40,448 nucleotides of DNA from an uncultured Pelagibacteraceae bacterium. GTDB lineage: Bacteria; Pseudomonadota; Alphaproteobacteria; Pelagibacterales; AG-422-B15. Below are positions 17,043-26,186 of the stretch, in pieces; position 1 is the first letter of the stretch, and the number at the start of each line of letters is the position of its first letter. Below the pieces are notes generated by a model. It saw nothing but the letters and a program-made list of their open reading frames with translations, was not told the DNA's origin and did no database searches. Made by a program: the position numbers and the translations under genes. Location: positions 1 to 40,448 of the forward strand of contig CACGAG010000001.1 in NCBI GenBank assembly GCA_902571005.1, in the 5' to 3' direction.

Positions 17043-18050
17043 TTAATTTGGTTCAGATATTTTAATTATTAATTTGCCCTCATTTTCACCAGAAAATAAT
17101 TTTTTTATTGCACTACCTGCATTTTCGATACCTGGAATGACATGATTTTTGTATTTGATTTTATCGTCTTTAAGCCATTGAGTTATATCTTGATATGCCT
17201 CCACATATCTTTTGAAATAGTCAAAAACAATAAAGCCTTTTAGTTTTATTCTTTTTATAAGCAAATTTCCCCATGCTGGACCTGGTACAACTGATTCGGC
17301 ATTGTATCCTGAAATCAGACCACAAAGGCTTATGCGACCGTTAATATTCATACGAGTTAAGACTGCCTCAGTAATACTACCACCTACATTTTCAAAATAT
17401 ATGTCAATACCATCAGGACAAGTTTCTTTTAATTTTTGTCTAAGATTTTCAGACTTATAATTAATAGCAGAATCAATCCCCAATTCATCTACAAGCCATT
17501 TACATTTTGTATCTGAGCCTGCAATCCCAATTACTCTACAGCCTTTAATTTTTCCTATTTGACATACAATTGATCCAACGGCGCCAGCTGCTGCAGAAAC
17601 AACTAAGGTTTCGCCAGGTTGTGGATCAGTAATATCAAGCAAACCAAAGTAAGCTGTAAGGCCAGTCATTCCTAAAATACTCATGTAACAATCAAGAGGA
17701 AAACCAGTTCCTTGAGGAATTTGCCTTACTCCTTTCCCATCACTTACACAGTATTGCTGCCATCCACCCATACAGTTCACAATTTCACCTTTTTTAAATT
17801 TTTCATTTTTACTCTCTTCAATTATGCCTATTGTACCACCTCTCATGGTGTCTCCAGTTTGCATCGCATCAACATAAGATTTTTGTCCACTCATCCATCC
17901 GCGGTTTGCAGGATCTAAAGAGAGATATATGTTTCTTATTAAAATTTGACTATCTAAAAGACTGGGAACTTCATTTTCCTCCAAAACTAAGTCCCCTTCA
18001 CTAATTTCACCAACTGGAAATTTTTTTAAAATCCATTGTTTATTTTTCAT
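17043..18050 (-). CDS. NADP-dependent medium-chain oxidoreductase (CurA/PTGR-like)
   Basis: Zinc-free medium-chain dehydrogenase/reductase of the 2-alkenal or prostaglandin reductase group, reducing activated double bonds with NADPH. The 335-residue protein starts with the N-terminal domain characteristic of the group (LSLDPANRGWMS) and has the dinucleotide-binding AAAGAVGSIVCQIGKIKG followed by IDIYFENVGG and NGRISLCGLISGYN. No zinc ligands are evident. It overlaps the thioesterase gene by 11 bp. Physiological substrate is unknown; detoxification of reactive aldehydes is a reasonable guess. Confidence 0.91.
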   Translation of the reverse strand: MKNKQWILKKFPVGEISEGDLVLEENEVPSLLDSQILIRNIYLSLDPANRGWMSGQKSYVDAMQTGDTMRGGTIGIIEESKNEKFKKGEIVNCMGGWQQYCVSDGKGVRQIPQGTGFPLDCYMSILGMTGLTAYFGLLDITDPQPGETLVVSAAAGAVGSIVCQIGKIKGCRVIGIAGSDTKCKWLVDELGIDSAINYKSENLRQKLKETCPDGIDIYFENVGGSITEAVLTRMNINGRISLCGLISGYNAESVVPGPAWGNLLIKRIKLKGFIVFDYFKRYVEAYQDITQWLKDDKIKYKNHVIPGIENAGSAIKKLFSGENEGKLIIKISEPN

Positions 18051-18501
18051 TATTATCTCCGATCATTTTTTTAAAATTTACCTGAGGCATATCAACACTT
18101 ACACAAGTTGATGTTGAGGTAACAACAGTCCTATTGTTTTGCTCCAATCTACCCTCCAAGAATACAATATTTTTTCCTGATTTCACCACTCGCCCATATC
18201 CAATAACTTTCCCTGGTTTAGTTGGATACAGAAAATTTGTTTTCAATTCTATTGTTGGTGGTCTTTTTTTGAAATGATTTTGAAATATAAAAGCTAATGC
18301 AGTTGCATCATCTACCATTCCACTAACAATACCTCCTTGGACATCACCTGCAGGATTGCAATATTTTTTATCAATATCAAACTCAACTTTGATATTGCCA
18401 GCTGTGGTATCAACTTCAAGAACAGTCATATTAAAAAGATCGAATAATTTATTCTTATTAAACAGCTTGATGAGTTCAGCATCTGAGATTTTTTTAGTCA
18501 T
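18040..18501 (-). CDS. PaaI-family hotdog thioesterase
   Basis: A 153-residue hotdog-fold protein that probably hydrolyses acyl- or aryl-CoA. The central helix carries CNPAGDVQGGIVSGMVDDATALAF, the family's catalytic region with the Gly-Gly turn and acidic residues, and the beta sheet has ELKTNFLYPTKPGKVIGYGRVVKSG and FLEGRLEQNNRTVVTSTSTCVSV. It is 5 bp after the HIT gene and overlaps the oxidoreductase gene. Substrate cannot be predicted. Confidence 0.88.
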   Translation of the reverse strand: MTKKISDAELIKLFNKNKLFDLFNMTVLEVDTTAGNIKVEFDIDKKYCNPAGDVQGGIVSGMVDDATALAFIFQNHFKKRPPTIELKTNFLYPTKPGKVIGYGRVVKSGKNIVFLEGRLEQNNRTVVTSTSTCVSVDMPQVNFKKMIGDNNEK

Positions 18502-18506
18502 ATTGA

Positions 18507-18896
18507 TTATTCGTATTCAGGTTTTTCAGGAAATACCATTGGTCCCAATGGTCTTCCCGCGAGTAAATGAAAGTGTAAGTGAGGTACTTCTTGATGCGCA
18601 TCCTTACCGGCATTTGCGATGAGCCTGTATCCTCCTCCTCCAGCTTTTTCACTTATACCCAACATATCTGCTACGTTTGAAATAGCACGGTTGAAACCAA
18701 TTATTTCTTCGTCCGAAGCATTTGCACTAAAATCATTTATGTCTATGTATTCCCCTTTTGGAATTACTAAGGCATGTGAAGGTGCTTGCGGACGAATATC
18801 TTTGAATGACAGGACATATTCATCCTCATAAATTTTATCACAAGGGATTTCACCTCTTAAAATCTTAGCAAAAATATTTTCCTTATCATATGACAT
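18507..18896 (-). CDS. histidine triad (HIT) nucleotide-binding protein
   Basis: A 129-residue HinT-like purine phosphoramidase. It has the HIT motif HLHFHLLAG near the C-terminus, the N-terminal NIFAKILRGEIPCDKIYEDE and SHALVIPKGEY. Its ATG shares one base with the hisE stop (TAATG). HIT genes beside hisE occur in other alphaproteobacteria, and a role in hydrolysing aminoacyl- or other nucleotide phosphoramidates is known for the family. Confidence 0.94.
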   Translation of the reverse strand: MSYDKENIFAKILRGEIPCDKIYEDEYVLSFKDIRPQAPSHALVIPKGEYIDINDFSANASDEEIIGFNRAISNVADMLGISEKAGGGGYRLIANAGKDAHQEVPHLHFHLLAGRPLGPMVFPEKPEYE

Positions 18897-19207
18897 TAAT
18901 CTCTAAGTCCTGTTTTACCCTCTCTTTTTTCTAACTCTTCATAGACTTGATCAGGAGTAATATCAAATTTTTTCAACATGACTAACAAATGATAAATAAG
19001 ATCTGCCGATTCATAAATTATTTGCTCTACATTATCTTCTTCAGCGGCCTCCACAGTTTCAAGTGACTCCTCTTTTAACTTTTCTATACATTTACTTTTA
19101 CCTTCTGATATAAGTTTTGCCGTATAAGATTTTGAAGGGTCTTCATTAGCGTGTGAAATAATTGTATCAAAGAGCCGAGCTAATACATCAACTTTTTTAC
19201 TGCTCAT
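18896..19207 (-). CDS. hisE: phosphoribosyl-ATP pyrophosphatase
   Basis: Second step of histidine synthesis: PR-ATP to PR-AMP and pyrophosphate. The 103-residue MazG-like protein has KLISEGKSKCIEKLKEESLETVEA, then EQIIYESADLIYHLLVML with the acidic metal ligands. It is a stand-alone HisE rather than a HisIE fusion; hisI is not in the window. The start overlaps the end of the DUF1330 gene by ATGA. Confidence 0.95.
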   Translation of the reverse strand: MSSKKVDVLARLFDTIISHANEDPSKSYTAKLISEGKSKCIEKLKEESLETVEAAEEDNVEQIIYESADLIYHLLVMLKKFDITPDQVYEELEKREGKTGLRD

Positions 19208-19491
19208 TCCACTCCCTCAACAATTGCAAAAATTCTATCCTTTTCATCTCCCAAGATTTTTTTTGCATTTAGATATTCTTCTGAGTTATAAGCCTGTTTA
19301 GCTATTTCAATTGTCTCATACTCAACTATGACGTTTCTTTTAAACTCTTTGCCTTCCATAGTTGTTTGTTCACCACCCCGTACTAAAAATTTACCATTGT
19401 ATTTTTTGACCGCCTCAGTTGCATACTCTGCATATAATTTTTGCTTGTCCGGATGTAATACATTGACTTTTACTACCCAATAACCTTTCAT
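19204..19491 (-). CDS. DUF1330 protein inserted in the his operon
   Basis: A 95-residue ferredoxin-like dimeric alpha/beta barrel protein of DUF1330. Signature elements are GYWVVKVNVLHPDKQKLYAEYATEAV, the FLVRGGEQTTMEG loop, RNVIVEYETIEIAKQAYNSEEY. Function is unknown for the family. It is wedged between hisF (2 bp gap) and hisE (4 bp ATGA overlap), so it must be translated with the histidine genes. Whether it helps histidine synthesis or is a passenger is unknown. Confidence 0.9.
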   Translation of the reverse strand: MKGYWVVKVNVLHPDKQKLYAEYATEAVKKYNGKFLVRGGEQTTMEGKEFKRNVIVEYETIEIAKQAYNSEEYLNAKKILGDEKDRIFAIVEGVE

Positions 19492-19493
19492 AA

Positions 19494-20252
19494 TTAAATC
19501 CTAACTGCTATATTTTGTTCAGCAAGATATGTTTTTACATCTTTAATACTATATTCTCCGAAATGAAAAATAGAGGCAGCTAATAGAGCGCTAGCTCCCC
19601 CCTTTAATACCCCTTCAACAAAGTGCTCAAGGTTTCCAACGCCACCTGAAGCAATAACAGGAATATCAATAGAGGATGAGACAGTACTCAATAATTCATT
19701 GTCAAATCCTATTTTTGTTCCATCTCTATCCATTGAAGTTAATAATATCTCACCAGCTCCTAAATTAGCTACTTCAATGCAATATTCTAATGCATCAATA
19801 TCTGTGGGCTTTCTTCCACCATGGGTAAATATATTCCAACTTTTATCTCCATTTTTTTTTGCATCTACTGCTATAACTATTGTTGAGGAACCATATTTCT
19901 TTGCCGCTTTTGCAACCAGGTCAATGTTTTCAACAGCTGCTGTATTTATAGACACTTTATCTGCTCCATGGTGAAGCAAACGAGATATATCATCAATGGT
20001 CCTGACACCTCCACCTACAGTGAGTGGTATGAAACAATTTTCAGCAGTTTTTTTTACAACTTCAAAGAGGGTTTCTCTATCGTCACTTGATGCAGTTATA
20101 TCTAGAAAGCATAGTTCATCAGCTCCCTCAGAATTATAGATTTTTGCTTGTTCAACAGGATCGCCAGCATCAATTAAGTCAACAAAATTGACACCTTTGA
20201 CAACTCTCCCTCGATCAACATCTAAACAGGGTATGATTCTTTTTTTTAGCAT
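19494..20252 (-). CDS. hisF: imidazole glycerol phosphate synthase, cyclase subunit
   Basis: With HisH converts PRFAR and ammonia to imidazole glycerol phosphate and AICAR. The 252-residue (beta/alpha)8 barrel begins [20 protein letters not shown], with the catalytic Asp in CLDVD and the second in [19 protein letters not shown] and IASGGVG phosphate-binding loops are present. It starts one base after the hisA stop, in the standard hisH-hisA-hisF order. Confidence 0.98.
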   Translation of the reverse strand: MLKKRIIPCLDVDRGRVVKGVNFVDLIDAGDPVEQAKIYNSEGADELCFLDITASSDDRETLFEVVKKTAENCFIPLTVGGGVRTIDDISRLLHHGADKVSINTAAVENIDLVAKAAKKYGSSTIVIAVDAKKNGDKSWNIFTHGGRKPTDIDALEYCIEVANLGAGEILLTSMDRDGTKIGFDNELLSTVSSSIDIPVIASGGVGNLEHFVEGVLKGGASALLAASIFHFGEYSIKDVKTYLAEQNIAVRI

Positions 20253-20253
20253 T

Positions 20254-20976
20254 CTATCTAACTATCTTTAATGCCTCAGCAATATCAATATTTTTGTCAT
20301 AAATTGCTTTACCTACAATTACACCTTTTATTTGTGAGTAATTTTTTTTCTTTAGGATAATAAGGTCCGAGATATTTGATACCCCGCCTGATGCAACACA
20401 GTCAATTTTTGTTTGAACCATTACATTTTCTAGCATTTCAAAGTTAATTCCTTGCTTCATACCATCCCTCATAACGTCAGTAATTATTATTGAGTTGATT
20501 TTAAGATCTTCTATGCTTTTCAAGAAATCAAAAATTTGTAAATCTTTTACCTCTTTCCAACCTTTTGTAGCAATTTGGTTTTGCTTAATGTCGAGAGCAA
20601 TTGAAATTCTATTAGGATAATTGCAAACTGATTTCTCAAAAAAAGTTTTATTTTCGAAAGCTGATGTTCCAATAATAACATTATTAACACCAATATTAAT
20701 GAGTCTTTCAACTCTTTCTATATTCCTTACTCCGCCACCGAACTGAATCTTAAGATTTGTATTTTTTTTTATTTGCTCAATAGATTTAATATTTTCAAAA
20801 TTGCCCTTGAGCGCACCATCTAGGTCGACGCAATGCAAATATTCCACTCCAGAATCTTCAAAAATTTTAGCCTGTTCTAACGGTGACTCATTGTATGTTG
20901 TAGATTGTTTAAAATCACCTTGTATTAATCTTACACATTTACCGTCTTTTAAATCAATTGCTGGAAATAAAATCAT
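20254..20976 (-). CDS. hisA: ProFAR isomerase (HisA)
   Basis: Amadori isomerisation in histidine synthesis. From the ATG at 20976 the product has 240 residues beginning [17 protein letters not shown] with catalytic Asp8; the second acidic residue lies in [12 protein letters not shown], and FGGGVR and ASGGVS bind phosphate. A start 12 bases upstream is possible by frame but is rejected because ATG 20976 overlaps the hisH stop as ATGA, the pattern used throughout this operon, and is preceded by a purine-rich GTGGGAA. Confidence 0.96.
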   Translation of the reverse strand: MILFPAIDLKDGKCVRLIQGDFKQSTTYNESPLEQAKIFEDSGVEYLHCVDLDGALKGNFENIKSIEQIKKNTNLKIQFGGGVRNIERVERLINIGVNNVIIGTSAFENKTFFEKSVCNYPNRISIALDIKQNQIATKGWKEVKDLQIFDFLKSIEDLKINSIIITDVMRDGMKQGINFEMLENVMVQTKIDCVASGGVSNISDLIILKKKNYSQIKGVIVGKAIYDKNIDIAEALKIVR

Positions 20977-21611
20977 GAAGGTTCCCACTCAAGAAAGTTT
21001 GTAATTATTTGTTTTCCGTTATTATGACTTTTTTCTGGATGAAATTGTGTACCAAAAATATTTTCCTTGAGTACTGCTGCAGTAATTGGATTTGGATATT
21101 TTGTAGTTGCAATACAATTTTCATTTTTTTGAGTTCTAAAGTAGTAACTGTGCACAAAATAAAAATCAGTATTTTGTGAAATATTATTCAATAATTCATG
21201 ATTGCGAAAAGTGACTTCATTCCATCCCATGTGTGGAATTTTATAATCAGCTGGAGCCTCGATCTTGATTACTTCTCCGGGTATCCATCCAAAGCCCTCA
21301 CATTCACCAAATTCTAAAGATTTTTCTGCTAGTAATTGCATTCCAACACAAATGCCCATAAAAGTCTTTTTTTCGCCAATTACCACTTGTTCAAGACTTT
21401 CAAATAGACCGTCTATTTTGTGAATTGCGTTCTTACAGTCTTGAAAAGCTCCAACTCCAGGAAGAACTATTTTATCGGCTTTTAATATTTCAGATGGTGT
21501 GTTTGTAACAATAATTTCATATGGATTTTCTAAGTTATTGTTTACGGCTTCAAATGCCTTGTGTACTGAATGTAAATTTCCTGAGCCGTAGTTGATAATT
21601 ACTAACTTCAT
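20973..21611 (-). CDS. hisH: imidazole glycerol phosphate synthase, glutaminase subunit
   Basis: Class I glutamine amidotransferase that passes ammonia to HisF. In the 212-residue protein the nucleophile is Cys88 (GICVGMQLL), and the His/Glu pair is in GTQFHPEKSHNNG; NYGSGNLHSV opens the protein. It overlaps bcp at its start and hisA at its end, each by ATGA, so expression is translationally coupled to both. Confidence 0.97.
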   Translation of the reverse strand: MKLVIINYGSGNLHSVHKAFEAVNNNLENPYEIIVTNTPSEILKADKIVLPGVGAFQDCKNAIHKIDGLFESLEQVVIGEKKTFMGICVGMQLLAEKSLEFGECEGFGWIPGEVIKIEAPADYKIPHMGWNEVTFRNHELLNNISQNTDFYFVHSYYFRTQKNENCIATTKYPNPITAAVLKENIFGTQFHPEKSHNNGKQIITNFLEWEPS

Positions 21612-22066
21612 TTATTCATTTGTTTAATAGTATCAACAACTTCCTCTACATGATTATTTACTTTCACTTTTCTCCAAACCTTTACGACCTTGCCTTTCAT
21701 AATGAGAAATGTAGATCTATCTATGCCCTTGTACGTTCTGCCATACATACTTTTTTTAATCCATACACCAAATTTTTCACAGATTTTATCACTCTCATCA
21801 GAAAGAAGATCAAATTTTAATTTATATTTTTCAGCAAATTTATTTTGTTTTTGAATGGTATCTTTGGATATACCATAAACTCTTACCTTTAGATTATTTA
21901 ACTTCCGAAGGTTGCTTTGGAAATCACAAGACTCTTTTGTACAACCTGGAGTATCCGCTTTAGGATAAAAATAAATTACCGTGTCCTCTTTTGTAGGAAA
22001 TTTAACTTCTTCATCTTTCTGATTTTTAAGTTTAAATGAAGGTAACTTTTGGCCTTCTTTAATCAT
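21608..22066 (-). CDS. bcp: thioredoxin-dependent peroxiredoxin, BCP/PrxQ type
   Basis: Reduces hydrogen peroxide and organic hydroperoxides with thioredoxin. The 152-residue protein has DTPGCTKESC, giving peroxidatic Cys42 and resolving Cys47 five residues later, as in atypical two-Cys PrxQ. YFYPKADTPG, SDESDKICEKFGV and RSTFLIMKGKVVKVWRKVKV are typical. It sits between hisB (2 bp gap) and hisH (4 bp overlap), where alphaproteobacteria usually have no peroxidase gene. Its presence ties a peroxide-defence enzyme to histidine-operon transcription. Confidence 0.95.
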   Translation of the reverse strand: MIKEGQKLPSFKLKNQKDEEVKFPTKEDTVIYFYPKADTPGCTKESCDFQSNLRKLNNLKVRVYGISKDTIQKQNKFAEKYKLKFDLLSDESDKICEKFGVWIKKSMYGRTYKGIDRSTFLIMKGKVVKVWRKVKVNNHVEEVVDTIKQMNK

Positions 22067-22068
22067 TA

Positions 22069-22668
22069 TTAAAGTTGTCCTTTGGTAGAAGGAATGTTCA
22101 TTCCCTCTCGCTCGTTAATCGCAACAGCATTTCTTAAACTTCTTGCCAAAGCCTTAAAGCAAGATTCAATTATATGATGGTTATTTTCTCCATAAATATT
22201 TTCCACATGTAATGTTGTTCCACTTGCTTGTGCAAAAGCTTGGAACCATTCTTTAAATAATTCAGTATCAAAGTCACCTTGAGAAGATGTTATCTTTGGA
22301 GCACTAAATTTTACTTTCCAAATTAAATAAGGTCTATTTGATAGATCAAGCGTAACTCTTGATAATGTTTCATCCATAGGAATATATGAGTGCGCATAAC
22401 GTGTAATACCTTGTCGATTACCTAATGCTTTTGATAAACATTCGCCAATTGCAATGCCTGTATCCTCGGTTGTATGGTGATAATCAATGTGAGTATCTCC
22501 TGTTGCTTTTATCGTCATATCTATAAGTGAGTGCTTTGACAGTTGTTCAAGCATGTGGTCAAGAAATCCTATGCCAGTCTTGATATCGTACTTACCTGTT
22601 CCGTCGATATTAATATCGACAGAGATAGAGGTTTCTTTAGTGTCTCTTTTATACTCTGCTGTTCTCAT
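22069..22668 (-). CDS. hisB: imidazoleglycerol-phosphate dehydratase
   Basis: Dehydrates IGP to imidazole acetol phosphate. At 199 residues it is the monofunctional form, without the HisN phosphatase. Metal-binding motifs are plain: [28 protein letters not shown] and [18 protein letters not shown], ending STKGQL. It is the first gene of an eleven-gene minus-strand run. The 115-bp spacer to divergent hslV holds an 8-bp-arm inverted repeat starting 5 bp upstream of the ATG. Confidence 0.97.
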   Translation of the reverse strand: MRTAEYKRDTKETSISVDINIDGTGKYDIKTGIGFLDHMLEQLSKHSLIDMTIKATGDTHIDYHHTTEDTGIAIGECLSKALGNRQGITRYAHSYIPMDETLSRVTLDLSNRPYLIWKVKFSAPKITSSQGDFDTELFKEWFQAFAQASGTTLHVENIYGENNHHIIESCFKALARSLRNAVAINEREGMNIPSTKGQL

Positions 22669-22673
22669 AACAA

Positions 22674-22708
22674 AATCCAGTCGGTTTCTATCAATAAATC
22701 ACTGGATT
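22674..22708. repeat. inverted repeat between hisB and hslV
   Basis: AATCCAGT (22674-22681) and ACTGGATT (22701-22708) are perfect inverse copies separated by 19 bp. The left arm is 5 bp from the hisB start codon, so in the hisB transcript it could form a hairpin next to the ribosome site, or it could be an operator. No protein is known to bind it. Confidence 0.5.
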
Positions 22709-22745
22709 ATCTATAAAAAATGTAATTTTTAATGAAAAGTCAGGG

Positions 22746-22775
22746 CTTGAAGTTAATAAATAAATAGCCACATAA
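22746..22775 (+). promoter_or_regulatory. candidate heat-shock (sigma-32-like) promoter of hslVU
   Basis: CTTGAAG (22746-22752), an almost perfect RpoH -35, is followed after 15 bp by CCACATAA (22768-22775), a fair -10. It ends 8 bases before the hslV ATG, so the leader would be only about 2-3 nt. hslVU is a classical heat-shock operon, which supports the call. Confidence 0.45.
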
Positions 22776-22783
22776 CACTCAGT

Positions 22784-23335
22784 ATGGAAAATCAACAAAG
22801 TCAATCATGGCACGGCACAACTATTATTAGTATAAGAAAAGGCAATCAGGTTGTTGTCGCGGGAGACGGACAGGTTAGTCTTGGAAATACAGTTATAAAA
22901 GGCACTGCCCAAAAGGTTAGAAAAATAGGTGATGGTAGTGTTATCGCTGGTTTTGCCGGAGCAACTGCAGATGCATTTACTTTATTTGAAAGACTGGAAG
23001 CGAAACTAGAAAAGCATCCTAAACAGCTTACCAGAGCATGTGTTGAACTGGCGAAAGATTGGCGCACCGACAAATATTTAAGGCGTCTAGAAGCACTTCT
23101 GACAGTTGCAGACTCTTCTACATCACTTCTAATTACTGGAATGGGTGATGTGTTAGACCCTGAAGGGTCAATTATTGGAATTGGTAGCGGTGGTAATTAT
23201 GCACTATCCGCTGCTAAAGCACTGATTGATACTGATCTTACCGCTGAAGAAATTGCTTTAAAATCACTAAAAATTGCTGGCGACATTTGTGTTTTCACAA
23301 ACAGCAATGTTACACTTGAAAAAATTGAGTATTAG
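22784..23335 (+). CDS. hslV: ATP-dependent protease subunit HslV
   Basis: Peptidase subunit of the HslUV (ClpQY) protease. The 183-residue precursor has an N-terminal extension of 11 residues before the mature nucleophile Thr12 in [12 protein letters not shown], as in other alphaproteobacteria; removal must expose the Thr. [22 protein letters not shown] and [18 protein letters not shown] follow. hslU begins 3 bp after its stop. Confidence 0.97.
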   Translation: MENQQSQSWHGTTIISIRKGNQVVVAGDGQVSLGNTVIKGTAQKVRKIGDGSVIAGFAGATADAFTLFERLEAKLEKHPKQLTRACVELAKDWRTDKYLRRLEALLTVADSSTSLLITGMGDVLDPEGSIIGIGSGGNYALSAAKALIDTDLTAEEIALKSLKIAGDICVFTNSNVTLEKIEY

Positions 23336-23338
23336 ATA

Positions 23339-24643
23339 ATGCAAGCATTTTCACCAAGGGAAATTGTTTCCGAACTTGATAGATATATTATTGGCCAAGA
23401 TGATGCAAAAAAATCTGTAGCCATAGCATTAAGGAATCGTTGGCGACGCCAACAATTACCAGAGGATATGAGAGAAGAGGTTCTTCCAAAAAATATTTTA
23501 ATGATTGGTCCTACTGGGATTGGTAAAACTGAAATTTCTAGAAGGCTCTCAAAATTAGCACAAGCGCCGTTTATAAAAGTTGAAGCAACAAAATTTACAG
23601 AAGTTGGGTATGTAGGTAGAGATGTGGAATCCATTGTTCGTGATTTGATTGAAATAGCAATTACAATGGTTCGTGAGATAAAGAGAAAAGAAGTAAAGGC
23701 AAAAGCACAATTAGCTGCTGAAGAACGTGTGTTAGACGCTTTAGTTGGACCAGGTTCTGGGCCTGCTACAAGAGAAAGTTTCAGAAAAAAACTTAGAAAT
23801 AACGAACTCAATGAAAAAGAAATTGAAATAGCTGTTCAAGACACAGGATCATTTCCAACAATCGACCTTCAAGGTGGACAAGGTGCTGGTATAGGAATGA
23901 TAAATCTAAACGACATGCTTGGTAAAGCTATGGGACCAAAAACTAAAAAGAAGAAAACAACAGTTGCCGACTCTTATGAGATTTTGGTTAATGAGGAGTC
24001 AGATAAATTAATTGATACTGATCACATTGTGAATGAGGCAAAAAAAGCAGTCGAAGACAATGGCATTGTATTTATTGATGAAATAGACAAAGTTTGCGCA
24101 AGAAGTGAAAGGGTTGGTGGTGATGTTTCAAGGGAAGGTGTTCAAAGAGATTTATTACCTTTAATTGAGGGAACAACAGTTAACACTAAACACGGAACAA
24201 TCAAAACTGATCACATACTTTTTATAGCTTCTGGAGCCTTTCAACTGTCAAAACCATCTGATCTATTGCCAGAATTACAGGGCAGATTGCCAATAAGGGT
24301 CAATCTAAAAGCACTTTCACAAGAGGACTTTAAACGTATCCTAACAGAACCCAAATATAGCTTGATAAAACAGTATGAGGCACTGATGGGTACTGAAGAT
24401 GTAAAAATCAGTTTCAGCGAGGACGGAATAGATGCCATAGCAACCTTAGCTGTGGATATAAACTCAACCATTGAAAATATTGGTGCTCGCCGTTTGCATA
24501 CCATTCTTGAGAGGGTATTAGAAGATATTAGTTTCTCAGCGGCAGATAAAGGTGGAGAAAAAATTACAATTGATGCAAACTACGTTAAAGATAATGTGAA
24601 TGAGTTATCTAAAGATACTGATCTTTCTAAATTCATTCTCTAA
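23339..24643 (+). CDS. hslU: ATP-dependent protease ATPase subunit HslU
   Basis: AAA+ unfoldase partner of HslV. The 434-residue protein has the Walker A GPTGIGKT (57-64), the family-specific [16 protein letters not shown], an I-domain at about 105-235, Walker B IVFIDEID (243-250) and the sensor-2 region [18 protein letters not shown], ending in SKFIL, the C-terminal tail that docks into HslV. It is immediately downstream of hslV and upstream of a thioesterase gene. Confidence 0.97.
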   Translation: MQAFSPREIVSELDRYIIGQDDAKKSVAIALRNRWRRQQLPEDMREEVLPKNILMIGPTGIGKTEISRRLSKLAQAPFIKVEATKFTEVGYVGRDVESIVRDLIEIAITMVREIKRKEVKAKAQLAAEERVLDALVGPGSGPATRESFRKKLRNNELNEKEIEIAVQDTGSFPTIDLQGGQGAGIGMINLNDMLGKAMGPKTKKKKTTVADSYEILVNEESDKLIDTDHIVNEAKKAVEDNGIVFIDEIDKVCARSERVGGDVSREGVQRDLLPLIEGTTVNTKHGTIKTDHILFIASGAFQLSKPSDLLPELQGRLPIRVNLKALSQEDFKRILTEPKYSLIKQYEALMGTEDVKISFSEDGIDAIATLAVDINSTIENIGARRLHTILERVLEDISFSAADKGGEKITIDANYVKDNVNELSKDTDLSKFIL

Positions 24644-24648
24644 TTTTT

Positions 24649-25077
24649 ATGTCACTAAAAACAAAAAAGACTCATTTAAATAAGATAAAGGTTCGTTACT
24701 CAGAAGTTGACTGTCAGAGAATAGTTTATAATTCACATTATTTGACATATTTTGATATTTCTCTCAGTGAGATGCTCGAAGACTGTTTTGATCAGGACGA
24801 ATATGTAAAACAGACTAATAACGATTTTCACACAGTTGGTGTGCAAATGAATTTTAAAAGTCCTGCAAGATTAAATGATCAACTCGAAGTTTACACAGGG
24901 ATAAAAAAACTTGGAAACTCGAGTATGACTTTTACACAAGAAATTTATAGATCTGGATCCGATGAAATTATAAATGAAGCAGTTATTACTTGGGTTAATG
25001 CAGACCAAAAAAGTATGAAGTCTTCTATAATTCCAGATAATATAAAAGAAAAGTTAAATAAGTATTTGATAGATTAA
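24649..25077 (+). CDS. 4HBT-family acyl-CoA thioesterase (YbgC-like)
   Basis: A 142-residue hotdog thioesterase. RYSEVDCQRIVYNSHYLTYFDISLSEML corresponds to the YbgC/4HBT active-site helix, with the Asp of SEVD as probable nucleophile or base. It follows hslU by 5 bp, likely as the third gene of that unit, and its TAA stop interlocks on TTAA with the Tim44-like gene. Substrate chain length is unknown. Confidence 0.87.
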   Translation: MSLKTKKTHLNKIKVRYSEVDCQRIVYNSHYLTYFDISLSEMLEDCFDQDEYVKQTNNDFHTVGVQMNFKSPARLNDQLEVYTGIKKLGNSSMTFTQEIYRSGSDEIINEAVITWVNADQKSMKSSIIPDNIKEKLNKYLID

Positions 25078-25688
25078 TCAGAGGTCGCCGTTAATAACCA
25101 ATTAGAAGTTTTTTTATCTTTTATTTTTTCAAAAGTCCAAACATCTGTAATTTTTTGCACCTGATTAAGACTGCCTGAAATTACTTCATCTTTACTATTT
25201 TTAATACATGTAATCATTTCAGAAATAAATCTCACTGTTACTTCCATAGGATTTTTTTTCAGGTCTTTGTGAACAATTTCAGATTTTTCTATACCTATAA
25301 AATTAAATTCTACAGTTTCATTTTTACTATTTCGTTCATCTATTACTGACGTAAAGCTATTTAATACATCATTAGATAGCAAAGGCTTAAGGGCATCTTT
25401 ATTGCCATTTTCAAAATTTGTGACGATCGTTTCATACGCATTTGATGCACCGCGTAAAAAATCATCTTTATCAAACCAACCGTCTTCTCTTGAACCTGAA
25501 GAAACTTTTGGTTCGATAGTTACAATTTTTTCTTCTGAAGATTGTTGAGGAGTTTCATAGTTATATGAAGTTTTATCTGTTTTCTCATGGCCGGTTCGTC
25601 TTCCAAGCACACTTCTAAGTCGCAAAAGAACTATTCCTGCTATTATTGCTAGAATTAGAATGTCAATATATTGAAATGCTTCACTCAT
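25074..25688 (-). CDS. Tim44-like domain inner-membrane protein
   Basis: A 204-residue protein with one N-terminal membrane helix (YIDILILAIIAGIVLLRL), a short charged and Ser/Lys-rich linker, and a C-terminal Tim44-like alpha/beta domain (FLRGASNAYETIVTNFENGNKDALKPLLS ... WLLTAT). Bacterial homologues (TimA) sit at the inner membrane of alphaproteobacteria and are relatives of mitochondrial Tim44. The position next to fxsA and secB is conserved in the class. The ATG at 25688 is 10 bp after an exact TATAAT. Confidence 0.9.
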   Translation of the reverse strand: MSEAFQYIDILILAIIAGIVLLRLRSVLGRRTGHEKTDKTSYNYETPQQSSEEKIVTIEPKVSSGSREDGWFDKDDFLRGASNAYETIVTNFENGNKDALKPLLSNDVLNSFTSVIDERNSKNETVEFNFIGIEKSEIVHKDLKKNPMEVTVRFISEMITCIKNSKDEVISGSLNQVQKITDVWTFEKIKDKKTSNWLLTATSD

Positions 25689-25704
25689 ATAGTTAAATAT
25701 TATA
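25689..25704 (-). promoter_or_regulatory. candidate -10 box of the Tim44-like gene
   Basis: On the minus strand TATAAT (25699-25704) lies 10 bases before the ATG, with no Shine-Dalgarno sequence between. A TTTAAA sits about 17 bp further upstream as a poor -35. The expected leader is about 4 nt. Confidence 0.45.
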
Positions 25705-25755
25705 GAATCCTTATTTAGGTATTTAAACTAAACTTTCAACAATTACTTACATATT

Positions 25756-26184
25756 TTGTTTTTATTTATCGCACTTTTTATACTTATCCCAATCATTGAA
25801 ATTAGTTTATTTATTGAAATTGGGAGCATTATTGGATCGTTCTACACCATAATGCTTATATTCGTCACTGCAATTGTAGGTGTATATTTTGTCCGTCAAC
25901 AGGGAACAAGTACATTTCAAAAGTTAACATCTCAATTGCAAAATTTAGAAACGCCTGTTCAGACGATGTTTGAAGGGCTGGTCATTCTTATCTCTGGTAT
26001 TTTTTTAATTACTCCTGGATTTTTTACTGATGCTTTAGGTTTTCTAGGATTGATACCATTCTCTAGAATAATTTTCATAAAGTTAGTAGCAAGTTACATT
26101 CTTTCTAGATATGGTAAGCGAGGTAATCAAAATGAAAATACCATTGAAGGTGAATTCATTGATATAGATGAAGAGGAAAAATAA
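25756..26184 (+). CDS. fxsA: FxsA family membrane protein
   Basis: A 142-residue cytoplasmic-membrane protein with four hydrophobic segments, including LFIALFILIPIIEISLFIEIG at the start and the FxsA-type GLVILISGIFLITPGFFTDALGFL. E. coli FxsA modulates F-plasmid exclusion of phage T7; the general role is unknown. No ATG is available; the TTG at 25756 (or an ATT just before it) is the only start compatible with the N-terminal helix. The hydrophilic tail is acidic (EGEFIDIDEEEK). secB follows 2 bp later. Confidence 0.88.
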   Translation: MFLFIALFILIPIIEISLFIEIGSIIGSFYTIMLIFVTAIVGVYFVRQQGTSTFQKLTSQLQNLETPVQTMFEGLVILISGIFLITPGFFTDALGFLGLIPFSRIIFIKLVASYILSRYGKRGNQNENTIEGEFIDIDEEEK

Positions 26185-26186
26185 CA

